From Ponticoccus litoralis (GTDB lineage Bacteria; Pseudomonadota; Alphaproteobacteria; Rhodobacterales; Rhodobacteraceae), in NCBI RefSeq assembly GCF_039769985.1, contig NZ_JBDNCH010000001.1, forward strand, positions 109,158-173,157: a stretch of 64,000 nt of DNA, written 5' to 3'. The position numbers and the translations under genes were made by a program. Below, in pieces: positions 37,009-47,643 of the stretch. Under the pieces are notes generated by a model. The model was not told where the DNA came from and did no database searches. It saw only the letters and a list, made by a program, of their open reading frames with translations. The number at the start of each line of letters is the position of its first letter. Within the stretch, counting starts at the first letter, position 1.

Positions 37009-38509
37009 TTACGTAAGTTCAGGGTTGGAACGGGTCCTGCGCCAGAGGCCGAGCAGGGGCGGAAGAACCCAGACAAGGATGGTGATGACGCCCAGCGTTC
37101 CCGCGATGGGACGCTCGAAGAAGGTCAGCAGGTTGCCGTCGGCCTTGATCATGCTGGACATGAAACTTTCCTCGACGATCTTGCCAAGCACCAGGCCCAG
37201 CACGAGCGGTGCCGCCGGATAGTCATTGGCTTCCATGATCCAGACCAGCACGCCGATTGCGGCCAATGTCCAGAGATCGAAGAGCGCGTTGTTGGTGGCG
37301 AAGGTGCCCAGCACGCACATCAGCAGGATTGCCGGGTAAAGCAGGCCGGGACGCAGCCCCAGAACGTGGCGCCCGCCCATCACCGCCGCCAGCCCCAGCG
37401 GGATGATCAGCAGGTTCGCAAGGACGAACACGATGTAGATCGCGTTGACCAGATCGGGCGAGGTGACAAAGACCATGGGCCCCGGCTGGATGCCCTTGAG
37501 CACCAGCACGCCGACAACGATTGCGGTTATGGAATCCCCGGGGATGCCAAAGACCAGCGCCGGCACGTAGCTTCCCGAAAGCGCAGCGTTGTTGGCCGAG
37601 GCGGATCCGGCGATGGCCTCCGGTTCGCCCTTGCCGTAGTTGGCCTTGACCTTCGAGAACCGCTGGCTGACCGCGTAGGCGATCCATGCGGCGATATCGG
37701 CCCCGGCACCGGGCAGCGCGCCGATCACCGTGCCCAGCAGGCTGCCGCGCAAGACCGGCAGCTTGAACCGCCAGAGGTTGCCGGGCTGGCCCTTCAGGAT
37801 CGACAGACCGGCGGCGGGCGGTGTTTTCGGCTGCGTCAGCGGGGCCGCGGTACGAGCGCAGGATCTCTGCGACGGCGAAGGCCCCGATCATGACCGCGAT
37901 CAGCGAGACTCCGGCCTGCAGGTCGATGACGCCGAAGGTATAGCGCGGCAGGCCAGAGGTCACGTCGAGCCCGATCATGGTCAGCGCCAGGCCCAGCAAC
38001 AGCGACAGGGTGCCTTTCAGCTTGTCCTTGCCCGCCACCATGGTGGCGCAGGACAGGCCCAGCAGCGACAGCCAGAAGTATTCGTAGCTGGAGAACTTCA
38101 GCGCCACCCGCGCCAGTTGCGGGGCCGCGATCACCAGCGCCGCGGTGCCGACCAGTCCGCCGAGGACCGAGACGCTCATCGACAGCCCCAGCGACAGGTC
38201 GAGGCGGCCCTTCTGCGTCAGCGCGTCAAGCTCGCGCATATAGGCCGCCGAGGCTGGCGTTCCGGGGATGCGCAGCAGGGCTCCGGGGATGTCTCCGGCA
38301 AAAATCGACATGGCCGAACAGGCGACGATGGCGCCGATGGCCGCGACCGGCGACAGGAAGAAGGTGACCGGCACCAGCAGGGCGACCGCCATGGTCGCGC
38401 TCAGCCCCGGGGTGGCGCCGACGAACAGGCCGAAGGCGGCGCCCAGCAGGATCACCCCGATCACCTGAAAGCTGAAGACCATTTGCAGGGAAGACAGAAA
38501 CACATCCAT
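37009..38509 (-). CDS. tctA: TTT transporter large membrane subunit TctA (frame break near 37830)
   Basis: About 500 residues once one extra base near 37830 is ignored. Signatures: G-A-T-P-G-L-S-A-T-M-A, L-R-I-P-G-T-P-A-S-A-A, and in the second frame G-A-L-P-G-A-G-A-D-I-A and G-I-P-G-D-S-I-T-A-I-V-V-G. It shares little exact sequence with the TctA at 18700, so this is a separate transporter. Confidence 0.88.
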
Positions 38510-38518
38510 GACGAGACC

Positions 38519-39004
38519 TCAGAACCAGGGGCTGAAAAAGGAACTGGTGGGCAGGGGAACCCGCATGATCCGCGTGAAGAACAGGGTGACGATCACACAG
38601 ATCGTCACCGCCGAAAGCAGTGCCGGTAGCGGTTTCTCCTGCCAGGCCAGCGCGTTGAGAAAGATCAGCGGGGTAGCCACCAGAAGCGTGCCGAAGGCCG
38701 GGGCGAGCAGGCCGAAAAGCACGATGCTCAGCGGGATCAGCAGCACCCGCGCCAAGGCGAGGGGATTGCGCATCCAGTCGGGGGCCTCGGGCCGGAAAAA
38801 GCCGCCGTGTCCTGCTGCGCGGCGGGCGCGCAAACTGCGCGCCGCGATGGCGATGCCCAACAGCAAAAGCCCGCTGCCGATGATATAGGGAAACAATCTT
38901 GGCGATGCGGCCCCCGCGGGTTCGGGAAAGCCGGTGGCCCGTTGCACCACGAAGCTGCCGAGGCAGGCAAAGCCCAGTCCTGTCCAGAAATCGGGAAGCC
39001 GCAT
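38519..39004 (-). CDS. tctB: TTT transporter small membrane subunit TctB
   Basis: A 161-residue protein with four hydrophobic helices, starting R-L-P-D-F-W-T-G-L, a common TctB opening. It lies 9 bp before tctA and 10 bp after tctC. Confidence 0.82.
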   Translation of the reverse strand: MRLPDFWTGLGFACLGSFVVQRATGFPEPAGAASPRLFPYIIGSGLLLLGIAIAARSLRARRAAGHGGFFRPEAPDWMRNPLALARVLLIPLSIVLFGLLAPAFGTLLVATPLIFLNALAWQEKPLPALLSAVTICVIVTLFFTRIMRVPLPTSSFFSPWF

Positions 39005-39014
39005 CGCCCTGTCC

Positions 39015-39986
39015 TCAGTTGTCGCGTTGCGACAGGCCGATGGACTTCATGACCTCGCCGACGCTTTGCTGGGTTTCGTTCAGGAAGGTCGCGAAATCCT
39101 CGGACCCGCGGAACTCGGCGCCAAAGCCCTGCTTGGCCATGAAGGTCTGGAAGGCTTCGCTTTCAAAGACGGCCTTTGTGGCCTCTTCCAGCCGCGCCAC
39201 GGCGGCGGCGTCCATGTCCGCCGGACCGACGACCCCGCGCCATGTGCCACCGGCGTAGGGTGTGCCGGTCTGCTCGGTTGCGGTGGGCACGTCGGGGAAG
39301 GATGCATTGCGCTCGTCCGCGAAGACGGCGATGGCCCGCGACAGGCCCGCATCCATCATCGTCTTGCCTTCGGGCAGGGACGACGGGATGATCTGCACCC
39401 CACCGGCGGCCAGTTCCTGGAACCCCGGCGCGGCGCCCTGAGACGGCACCATGGTGACTTTCAGCGGATCGATGCCCTGCTGCTGCAGGAAGCCCGCGAA
39501 GGCCAGGTGATAGGCCGCACCGACCGCGGCGCCCGACATCTTGTAGGTGCCTTCCGGGTCGGCCTTGATCGCGGCCACGGCCTCTTCGACGTTCTGCCAG
39601 TCGCTGCTTGCGGCAATATGAAAGGCCGCCGGGTCAAAGTTGATCAGGGCGACAGGCGTGAAATCGTCGGCCTGAAACTCGGCGTTGCCGGTCCAGTAAT
39701 AGGTCAGCATCTCGGCGGTCGCGAAGCCGATGGTATAGCCGTCCGTGGGCGCCGTCACCATCGCGTTGTGGCCCACCACACCGGCCCCGCCCGAGCGGTT
39801 GACGACGGAGACCGGCACGCCCAGCTGCGACTCGAGCCCGCTGGCCAGAGTCCGCGCAATTGCGTCGGTGCCGCCGCCCGCATTCCACGGCACGATCATG
39901 GTGATGGGTTTTTCGGGATACTCCGCAGCGGCCATACCGGTGGTGGCCACCGCTGCGGCCATCGCCAGCAGGGTGTTCTTCAGCAT
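39015..39986 (-). CDS. tctC: TTT transporter solute receptor TctC
   Basis: A 323-residue periplasmic receptor with signal peptide (L-L-A-M-A-A-A-V-A-T-T-G-M-A-A-A) and the family start Y-P-E-K-P-I-T-M-I-V-P-W-N-A-G-G-G-T-D. Later blocks are G-G-A-G-V-V-G and the L-A-A-G-G-V-Q-I segment. First structural gene after the GntR regulator, on the same strand. Confidence 0.9.
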   Translation of the reverse strand: MLKNTLLAMAAAVATTGMAAAEYPEKPITMIVPWNAGGGTDAIARTLASGLESQLGVPVSVVNRSGGAGVVGHNAMVTAPTDGYTIGFATAEMLTYYWTGNAEFQADDFTPVALINFDPAAFHIAASSDWQNVEEAVAAIKADPEGTYKMSGAAVGAAYHLAFAGFLQQQGIDPLKVTMVPSQGAAPGFQELAAGGVQIIPSSLPEGKTMMDAGLSRAIAVFADERNASFPDVPTATEQTGTPYAGGTWRGVVGPADMDAAAVARLEEATKAVFESEAFQTFMAKQGFGAEFRGSEDFATFLNETQQSVGEVMKSIGLSQRDN

Positions 39987-40004
39987 ATAGTTTTCCTCCT
40001 GATT

Positions 40005-40761
40005 TCAGCTGATAGGTTTGGTAAGCTCGTATTTCTCCAGGTGTCGGCGCGTGATGCCGATCATGTCGAGCATCGCTTGCCGTGCCTCTTCAGGCCGGCG
40101 CTGCTCGATCGCTTCCAGAACCCGCAGGTGATTGACCAGGTTCTTGCGAAAGCTCTCCATGTGAATCTCGATGGCGGCCTTGAACAACTGCCCCAGCACC
40201 GCGTCGATGGCGGTGTCGAAGGCCTGCAGGATCGGGTTTCCCGTCGCCGCCAGAATGGCCAGGTGAAAATCCTTGTCGGCCTGGATGGCCGCAGGGACGT
40301 CATCGTGTTCGGCGGCCTGCTCCATGGCCTCATAGGCCAGCCGGATGCGGGTAATCTCGCGCCGCTCGGCGCGAACGGTACCGCCAGCGCGCAGGCGGCG
40401 GGCTCGAAGACCTCGCGCGCCTCGTCGATGGCCGAGGACAGTTCGACATTGAAGCCGTCGTCGGGCTGCATCCAGCGCAGCACGTCCCGACTGAGCAGGC
40501 TCCAGTCCTGCCGGGGACGGACCCGCGTGCCATGACGCGTGCGCACCTCCAGCAGACCCAGCGCCGAAAGCGTCTTGATGGCTTCGCGCAGGGTGGTGCG
40601 GCTGACCGAGAGTTCCTCGATCAGGTCTTTCTCCACGGGCAGGGCCGCCTCTTCGCCATAGGCCCCTGAAACGATCCGGCGCCCGAGAATGTCGAGCACT
40701 TCAGAAGCCTTGGCTGGCCGGTAGCGTCGCCCGGAGGCGCGGCAGAATTCATGTGTTTCAT
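40005..40761 (-). CDS. GntR-family regulator, FCD subfamily (frame breaks near 40700 and 40360)
   Basis: The winged helix (L-S-V-S-R-T-T-L-R-E-A-I-K-T-L-S-A-L-G-L-L) and the FCD domain (D-K-D-F-H-L-A-I-L-A-A-T-G-N-P-I-L, then L-V-N-H-L-R-V-L-E-A-I) lie in different frames. The first codons after ATG 40761, which has GGGAGG upstream, are in a third frame. About 251 residues when joined. It heads the leftward unit of TctCBA, cupin, SDR and dehydrogenase, and a large palindrome lies upstream. Confidence 0.78.
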
Positions 40762-40845
40762 CGATACCTCCCCTGCCGGGGTCGGCCAGTCCTCCGTCCC
40801 GGCCGCACCACCGGGCCGGAGGTAGGATGAATCAGGGGCTGCGTC

Positions 40846-40882
40846 AATGGTATGATTAATGACTCTGAATTATCGTACCATT
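40846..40882. promoter_or_regulatory. 37-bp palindrome upstream of the GntR gene
   Basis: AATGGTATGATTAAT and AATTATCGTACCATT are inverted copies with 12 of 15 positions paired, 7 bp apart, 85 bp before the GntR start. The inner G-G-T-A...T-A-C-C core suits an FCD-type GntR operator, probably autoregulatory. Confidence 0.55.
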
Positions 40883-41370
40883 CGATCCGGCGGTCAGGTT
40901 GTCCCGCATCCCGGGCGGAATGCCGCGAAACAGGGCCGTGATTCAGGCAATTCGGTCGACGGCAAGGGCATGTCCCGTCATCCGAAATTCTCGGGGAGTT
41001 GCGGCCTTTGCGGTGGAGTGCGCCCCGCCGAAGACGGCCCGCGCATCAACGCTTTCCGCGAAAGCCCGGCCCCTGCGCCGCTTCCGGGCACTGACCGCCG
41101 CGTGGCGCGAAGGCCGAATTCGCCGTCAACCGCAGACAGGAGCCTCGACGGGCGCGCCCGGCGGGGGTATCCCAGTGATCAGGAGAGGACCAAGCCCCGG
41201 CAAAGAACGCGAAATCCACAGGGATCACGTCAGTGTGGCGCGGGCCATCCCGGGGTTCCGGTCCCGCGAATCGACGGAAGGCGGGGCGGTCGTCTTTCCT
41301 GTTGTGCACAGGATGCGCCGATGGTGGAGAATCGTGTCCTGTTAGCGCCTCCGGGGTCGCGGATCACAGC
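40883..41370. other. Gene-free stretch before the formate dehydrogenase promoter
   Basis: Nothing convincing is seen in these 488 bp; frames present lack homology or a plausible ribosome site. Confidence 0.35.
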
Positions 41371-41420
41371 CAGTCAAGCGAAATCAAATGTTGACTGCTA
41401 GGAAAAGAAATTGATTATAG
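41371..41420 (+). promoter_or_regulatory. Promoter and inverted repeat of the formate dehydrogenase operon
   Basis: TTGACT (41391-41396) and TTATAG (41415-41420), 18 bp apart, form a good sigma-70 promoter 40 bp before fdhB. CAGTCAA (41371-41377) and TTGACTG (41391-41397) are perfect inverted arms 13 bp apart, the right one covering the -35 box, so a dimeric regulator could act here. Confidence 0.6.
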
Positions 41421-41459
41421 GGAAAAGGCAGACGCACTGAACTCGAAAGGACAAGTGGC

Positions 41460-43145
41460 ATGTCGCTGGACGACGTCGGGATCTGGAAATCGGGCCGTGG
41501 CAAGGGCCGCCGCACACCGAAAGGGCGCCAATTCGACGATGAGGCGCTGGTCGACATCCAGACGCTCCTTGGCGACTCGCCGCGCCGCCGCGACCTTCTG
41601 ATCGAGTTCCTGCACCTGATCCAGGACCGCTACGGCCACCTTTCGGCGGCGCATCTGCGCGCCCTGGCCGAAGAGATGCGCCTGTCGATGGCCGAGGTCT
41701 ACGAGGTTGCCACCTTCTACGCTCATTTCGACGTGGTCAAGGAGGGCGAGACGCCGCCCCCCGCCCTGACCATCCGCGTCTGCGACTCGCTGTCGTGCGA
41801 ACTGGCCGGGGCCGCGCAGCTGAAAAGCGCGCTGGAAGAGGGGCTGGACCCGGCGCAGGTTCGGGTTCTGCGCGCGCCCTGCATGGGGCGCTGCGACACG
41901 GCGCCGGTGCTGGAACTGGGCCACAACCACATCGACCACGCCACAGCCGACAAGGTGCATGCGGCCATTGCCCGGGGCGAGACCCATGCCCATCTGCCCG
42001 ACTACGAGGCCCTGCAGGCCTACCGCAAGGGCGGCGGCTACGACACCCTGGAGGCGCTGCGCGGCGGCAGCCAGACCGTGGACGCGGTGCAGGACACCAT
42101 GCTCGAGGCCGGGCTGCGCGGTCTGGGCGGCGCGGGCTTCCCCTCGGGCCGCAAGTGGAGTTTCGTGCGTGCCGCCGAAGGCCCGCGCTACCTGGCCGTC
42201 AACGGCGACGAGGGCGAGCCGGGCACCTTCAAGGACCGCTATTACCTTGAACGCACGCCGCATCTGTTCCTCGAGGGCATGCTGATCGCGGCATGGGCCG
42301 TCGAGGCGGAGAAGTGCTTCATCTACATGCGCGACGAATACCCGGCGGTGCTGGATATCCTGCGGCAGGAAATCGCGGCGCTGGAAGAGGCGGGTCTGGT
42401 CGAGAAGGGCTATATCGACCTGCGGCGCGGGGCAGGGGCCTATATCTGCGGCGAAGAGTCGGCGATGATCGAATCGATCGAGGGCAAGCGCGGCATCCCG
42501 CGCCACCGCCCGCCCTACGTGGCGCAGGTCGGCATCTTCGACCGTCCGACTCTGGTTCATAACGTCGAGACGCTGAAATGGGTGGCGCGCATCCTGCGCG
42601 AGGGCCCAGAGATCCTGAACGGCGTTGAAAAGAACGGGCGCAAGGGGATGCGGTCCTTCTCGATCTCGGGCCGGGTCAAGAACCCCGGTGTGCATCTGCT
42701 GCCCGCCGGGTCCACCATCCTCGACCTGATCGAGGCGGCGGGCGGCATGCTCGACGGCCATGTCTTCAAGGCCTACCAGCCCGGCGGCCCCTCTGCCGGT
42801 CTGCTGCCCGCCAGCCTGAACGACGTGCCGATGGACTTCGACACGCTGCAACCGCACGGCACCTTCATCGGTTCCGCCGCCGTGGTGATCCTGTCGGACC
42901 GCGACAGCGCCCGCGATGCGGCGCTGAACATGCTGCGCTTCTTCGAGGATGAAAGCTGCGGCCAGTGCACCCCCTGCCGGGCGGGCTGCGAGAAGGCCGT
43001 CAAGCTGATGCAGGCCGACCGCTGGGACACCGCCCTTCTGGAAGAGCTGAGCCAGACCATGGTCGACGCCTCGATCTGCGGCCTCGGACAGGCCGCGCCG
43101 AACCCCATCCGCCTGACCATCAAACATTTCCCGGAGGAGATCTGA
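41460..43145 (+). CDS. fdhB: NAD-dependent formate dehydrogenase, beta (NuoEF-like) subunit
   Basis: A 561-residue fusion. The N-terminal NuoE-like thioredoxin-fold domain carries [2Fe-2S] ligands C-D-S-L-S-C and A-P-C-M-G-R-C (residues about 105-145). The NuoF-like part has the FMN/NAD site (G-L-R-G-L-G-G-A-G-F-P-S-G-R-K-W, then N-G-D-E-G-E-P-G-T-F-K-D) and the [4Fe-4S] motif S-C-G-Q-C-T-P-C-R near residue 500. It transfers electrons from the catalytic subunit to NAD. The two-gene arrangement matches the soluble Fdh1 type of Methylobacterium. Directly followed by fdhA. Confidence 0.93.
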   Translation: MSLDDVGIWKSGRGKGRRTPKGRQFDDEALVDIQTLLGDSPRRRDLLIEFLHLIQDRYGHLSAAHLRALAEEMRLSMAEVYEVATFYAHFDVVKEGETPPPALTIRVCDSLSCELAGAAQLKSALEEGLDPAQVRVLRAPCMGRCDTAPVLELGHNHIDHATADKVHAAIARGETHAHLPDYEALQAYRKGGGYDTLEALRGGSQTVDAVQDTMLEAGLRGLGGAGFPSGRKWSFVRAAEGPRYLAVNGDEGEPGTFKDRYYLERTPHLFLEGMLIAAWAVEAEKCFIYMRDEYPAVLDILRQEIAALEEAGLVEKGYIDLRRGAGAYICGEESAMIESIEGKRGIPRHRPPYVAQVGIFDRPTLVHNVETLKWVARILREGPEILNGVEKNGRKGMRSFSISGRVKNPGVHLLPAGSTILDLIEAAGGMLDGHVFKAYQPGGPSAGLLPASLNDVPMDFDTLQPHGTFIGSAAVVILSDRDSARDAALNMLRFFEDESCGQCTPCRAGCEKAVKLMQADRWDTALLEELSQTMVDASICGLGQAAPNPIRLTIKHFPEEI

Positions 43146-43148
43146 GCC

Positions 43149-45927
43149 ATGAGCGAGACAATCACCTTCAACCTGAACGGCGAGGATGTCACCGCCGAGG
43201 CGGGGATGACCATCTGGGAAGTCGCCAACGGGCGGGGCCTGAAGATCCCGCACCTGTGCCACAAGCCCGCGCCCGGCTATCGCCCCGACGGCAACTGCCG
43301 CGCCTGCATGGTCGAGATCGAGGGCGAGCGGACCCTTGCCGCCTCGTGCATCCGCGAACCGGCTCGAGGGCATGGTGGTGAAGACCGCCACGCCGCGCGC
43401 CGAAAGCGCCCGCAAGATGGTGATGGAACTGCTGCTTGCCGACCAGCCCAAGCGCGAGGTGGCGCATGACCGGTCGTCGCACCTGTGGGACATGGCCGAG
43501 GAAACCGGCCTCGACGTCAGCCGCTTCCCCAAGCTGGAAGAGGGCCGCATCCCGCTGCTCGACGACAGCCACGTGGCGATGTCGGTGAACCTTGATGCCT
43601 GCATCCAGTGCGGGCTCTGCGTGCGCGCCTGCCGCGAGGTGCAGGTCAACGACGTGATCGGCATGTCGGGCCGGGGCCACGACGCCTGGCCGACCTTCGA
43701 CTTCGCCGACCCGATGGGGGCCTCGACCTGCGTCGCCTGCGGCGAATGTGTGCAGGCCTGCCCGACCGGCGCGCTGATGCCCGCCACCGTGGTCGATGCG
43801 AACCAGCAGGGCGACAGCGCCGATTACGACAGCGAAACCGAAAGCGTCTGCCCCTTCTGCGGCGTCGGCTGCAAGGTTTCGCTGAAGGTCAAGGACGGCA
43901 AGGTCAAATATGTCGAGGGCATCAACGGCCCCGCCAACGAAGGTCGCCTCTGCGTCAAGGGACGCTTCGGCTTTGACTATATCCACCACCCCCACCGCCT
44001 GACGAAACCGCTGATCCGCCGCGAGGACGCGCCGCCCAAGGGCATGAACGTCGATCCCGGCAACCTGATGACCCACTTCCGCGAAGCCTCGTGGGAAGAG
44101 GCGATGCAGGCCGCGGCGGGCGGGCTTGCCAAGCTGCGGCAGGCCCATGGCGGCCAGTCGGTGGCGGGCTTCGGCTCTGCCAAATGCACCAACGAAGAGG
44201 CCTATCTCTTCCAGAAGCTCATCCGTCAGGGCTTCAAGCACAACAACGTCGACCACTGCACGCGGCTGTGCCACGCCTCGTCGGTCTCGGCGCTGATCGA
44301 GAACGTCGGCTCGGGCGCGGTGACCGCGACCTTCAACGAGATCGAGAACGCCGATGTGGCGATCATCATCGGCGCCAACCCGATCGAGAACCACCCCGTC
44401 GCCGCGACCTACTTCAAGCAGTTCACCAAGCGCGGCGGCAAGCTGATCGTCATGGATCCGCGCGGGCAGGGCATGAAGCGCTTTGCCTACCAGATGCTGC
44501 AGTTCCGCCCCGGCGCCGACGTGTCGATGCTGAACGCGATCATGAACGTGATCGTCGAGGAGGGGCTTTACGACAAGCAGTATATCGACGCCTACACCGA
44601 GAACTGGGAGGCCGAGAAGGAACACCTGAAGGCCTTCACCCCCGAAGCCATGGCGCCGATCTGCGGCATCGACCCCGAGGTGATCCGCGACGTCGCCCGC
44701 ACCTTCGCCGGTGCCAAGGCGGCGATGATCTTCTGGGGCATGGGCGTCAGCCAGCACATCCACGGCACCGACAACTCGCGCTGCCTGATCAGCCTTGCGC
44801 TGATGACTGGGCAGGTGGGGCGTCCCGGCTCCGGCCTGCACCCGCTGCGTGGGCAGAACAACGTGCAGGGGGCGTCGGACGCGGGTCTCATCCCGATGTT
44901 CGTGCCGGATTACCGTTCTGTCGAGGATGCGGCGGTGCGCGAGGATATCTTCGGGGTCTGGGGCCGTGACGAGGACTGGTCCGACAAGAAGGGCCTGACG
45001 GTGACCGAGATCGTCGATCAGGTCTATGCCGGCAACATCAAGGGCATGTACATCCAGGGCGAGAACCCGGCCATGTCCGACCCGGACGTGGAACATGCCC
45101 GCGACGCCTTTGCCAAGCTGGAACACCTTGTCGTGCAGGACATCTTCCTGACAGAGACCGCCTATTTCGCGGATGTGATCCTGCCCGCCTCGGCGCTTTA
45201 CGAAAAGGACGGCACGGTCAGCAACACCAACCGGCAGGTCCAGCGGGTCCGCCCGGCAGTGCCGCCCCCGGGCGACGCGCGCGTCGACTGGCGGATCACG
45301 GTCGAACTGGCCCAGCGGCTGGGTCTGCCCTGGGACTACAGCGACGTCTCGGAGGTCTTTGCCGAGATGAAGCAGGTGATGGCCTCGCTCGACAATATCA
45401 CCTGGGAGCGGCTGGAAACCGAGACCGTGACCTATCCCTCGCTGTCGGAAACCGATCCGGGGCAGGCGGTGGTCTTCGGCGACGGCTTCCCGCGCGCCGA
45501 GGGCCGGGCGAAGTTTACCCCCGCCGCGGTGATCCCGCCGGACGAGGCGCCGGACGAAGCCTACCCGATGATCATGACCACCGGTCGCCAGCTGGAACAC
45601 TGGCACACCGGGTCGATGACCCGCCGCGCCTCTGTTCTGGATGCGGTGGAACCGGAGGCCAACTGCTCGCTGCATCCCAAGACGCTGCGCGCGCTTGGCG
45701 TCAGCCCGGGCGAGATGATCCGCCTGACCACCCGGCGCGGCAGCATCGAGATCATGGCCCGCGCCGACAGGGCGGTGTCCGAAGACATGGTCTTCGTGCC
45801 CTTCGCCTATGTCGAGGCGGCGGCGAACGTCCTCACCAACCCGGCGATCGACCCCTACGGCAAGATCCCCGAATTCAAGTTCTCTGCGGTGCGCGTCGAG
45901 GCGATCACCCACACCGCAGCCGAATAA
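43149..45927 (+). CDS. fdhA: NAD-dependent formate dehydrogenase, catalytic subunit (frame break near 43362)
   Basis: About 925 residues. Order of domains: plant-type [2Fe-2S] (C-H-K-P-A-P-G-Y and N-C-R-A-C-M), two [4Fe-4S] clusters (C-I-Q-C-G-L-C-V-R-A-C and C-V-A-C-G-E-C-V-Q-A-C), another in C-P-F-C-G-V-G-C, then the molybdopterin domain. Near residue 371 H-C-T-R-L-C-H provides the cysteine ligand to Mo or W, so selenocysteine is not used. An extra base after C-I-R-E-P-A separates the first 70 codons from the rest. It oxidises formate to CO2, the end of C1 oxidation. Confidence 0.92.
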
Positions 45928-45956
45928 GCCAAGTCAAACAACAGGGACATCCAATC

Positions 45957-47633
45957 ATGGCCTATAGAACCGACATCGAGATTGCGCGCGACGCAAAGAA
46001 AAAGCCGATCCAGGAAATCGGCGACAAGCTGGGCATTCCCACCGATCACCTGCTGCCCTACGGCCACGACAAGGCCAAGGTCAGCCAGGACTTCATCAAC
46101 TCGGTGCAGGGCAATGACAACGGCAAGCTGATCCTCGTGACCGCGATCAACCCGACGCCGGCGGGTGAGGGCAAGACCACCACCACCGTGGGTCTGGGCG
46201 ACGGCCTGAACCACATCGGCAAGAAGGCGATGATCTGCATCCGCGAAGCCTCGCTCGGGCCGAACTTCGGCATGAAGGGCGGCGCCGCCGGGGGCGGCAT
46301 GGCGCAGGTCGTGCCGATGGAGGACATGAACCTCCATTTCACCGGCGACTTCCACGCCATCACCTCGGCGCACTCGCTGCTGTCGGCGATGATCGACAAC
46401 CACATCTACTGGGGCAACGAGCAGGAAATCGACGTCCGCCGGGTGCAGTGGCGCCGGGTCGTGGACATGAACGACCGCGCGCTGCGCCAGATCACCGCCT
46501 CGCTGGGCGGTGTGGCCAACGGCTTCCCGCGCGAAGCGGGCTTCGACATCACCGTGGCCTCGGAAGTCATGGCGATCCTCTGCCTTGCCAAGGACCTCAA
46601 GGACCTAGAGCAGCGCCTGGGCGACATGATCGTGGCCTACCGCCGCGACCGCACGCCGGTCTTCTGCCGCGACATCAAGGCCGAAGGCGCGATGACCGTG
46701 CTGCTGAAGGACGCGATGCAGCCGAACCTGGTGCAGACGCTGGAAAACAACCCGGCCTTCGTGCACGGCGGCCCCTTCGCCAATATCGCGCATGGCTGTA
46801 ACTCTGTCATCGCCACCACCACCGCGCTGAAACTGGCCGACTACGTGGTCACCGAGGCGGGCTTCGGCGCCGACCTGGGGGCCGAGAAGTTCATGAACAT
46901 CAAGTGCCGCAAGGCGGGTCTGGCCCCGTCGGCAGTGGTCTGCGTGGCCACCGTGCGGGCGATGAAGATGAACGGCGGCGTGGCCAAGGCCGATCTGGGC
47001 GCGGAAAACGTCGAGGCGGTCAAGAAGGGCTGCCCGAACCTGGGCCGTCACATCGAGAACCTCAAGTCCTTCGGCGTGCCGGTGGTTGTGGCGATCAACC
47101 ACTTCGTCACCGACACCGATGCCGAGGTCGAGGCGATCCGCGAATTCGCGAAGACGCACGGCGCCGAGGCGGTGCTGAGCCGCCACTGGGAGCTGGGTTC
47201 CGAAGGCTCTGCCGATCTGGCGCGCAAGGTTGTCGAAGTGGCCGAGGCCGGTCAGGCGAACTTCTCGCCGATCTACCCCGACGAGATGCCGCTGGCCGAG
47301 AAGATCCAGACCATCTGCAAGCGCATCTACCGCGCCGACGAGGCCCTGATGGATCAGAAGATCCGCGACCAGCTGAAGCTCTGGGAAGAGCAGGGCTATG
47401 GCAACCTGCCGGTCTGCATGGCCAAGACGCAGTACTCCTTCACCACCGATCCCAACCGGCGCGGCGCGCCCACGGGCCACTCGGTGCCGGTGCGCGAAGT
47501 GCGCCTCTCGGCGGGTGCGGGCTTTATCGTCGTGGTCTGCGGCGAGATCATGACCATGCCGGGCCTGCCGCGCGTGCCCTCGGCGGAGAACATCCGCCTG
47601 AACGACGCGGGCCAGATCGAAGGCCTGTTCTAA
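45957..47633 (+). CDS. fhs: Formate-tetrahydrofolate ligase
   Basis: A 558-residue ligase (FtfL), joining formate, ATP and tetrahydrofolate to 10-formyl-tetrahydrofolate, or running in reverse. The P-loop T-P-A-G-E-G-K-T-T-T-T near residue 65, E-A-S-L-G-P-N-F-G-M-K-G-G and F-V-H-G-G-P-F-A-N-I-A-H-G are all present. Length is standard. It follows fdhA by 29 bp and precedes folD, so the formate branch of H4F metabolism is contiguous. Confidence 0.96.
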   Translation: MAYRTDIEIARDAKKKPIQEIGDKLGIPTDHLLPYGHDKAKVSQDFINSVQGNDNGKLILVTAINPTPAGEGKTTTTVGLGDGLNHIGKKAMICIREASLGPNFGMKGGAAGGGMAQVVPMEDMNLHFTGDFHAITSAHSLLSAMIDNHIYWGNEQEIDVRRVQWRRVVDMNDRALRQITASLGGVANGFPREAGFDITVASEVMAILCLAKDLKDLEQRLGDMIVAYRRDRTPVFCRDIKAEGAMTVLLKDAMQPNLVQTLENNPAFVHGGPFANIAHGCNSVIATTTALKLADYVVTEAGFGADLGAEKFMNIKCRKAGLAPSAVVCVATVRAMKMNGGVAKADLGAENVEAVKKGCPNLGRHIENLKSFGVPVVVAINHFVTDTDAEVEAIREFAKTHGAEAVLSRHWELGSEGSADLARKVVEVAEAGQANFSPIYPDEMPLAEKIQTICKRIYRADEALMDQKIRDQLKLWEEQGYGNLPVCMAKTQYSFTTDPNRRGAPTGHSVPVREVRLSAGAGFIVVVCGEIMTMPGLPRVPSAENIRLNDAGQIEGLF

Positions 47634-47643
47634 GACCGGACCG

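Noticed and set aside
40883..41345. Possible small genes or a tRNA-like GGTTCCGGTCCCGC segment before fdhB
   Set aside because: No cloverleaf could be drawn and the frames lack a ribosome site or family pattern.
41415..43787. 790-codon minus-strand frame opposite fdhB
   Set aside because: Antisense shadow of a well-supported gene.
43189..45912. 907-codon frame on the minus strand opposite fdhA
   Set aside because: High-GC antisense shadow; the plus strand has all formate dehydrogenase motifs.
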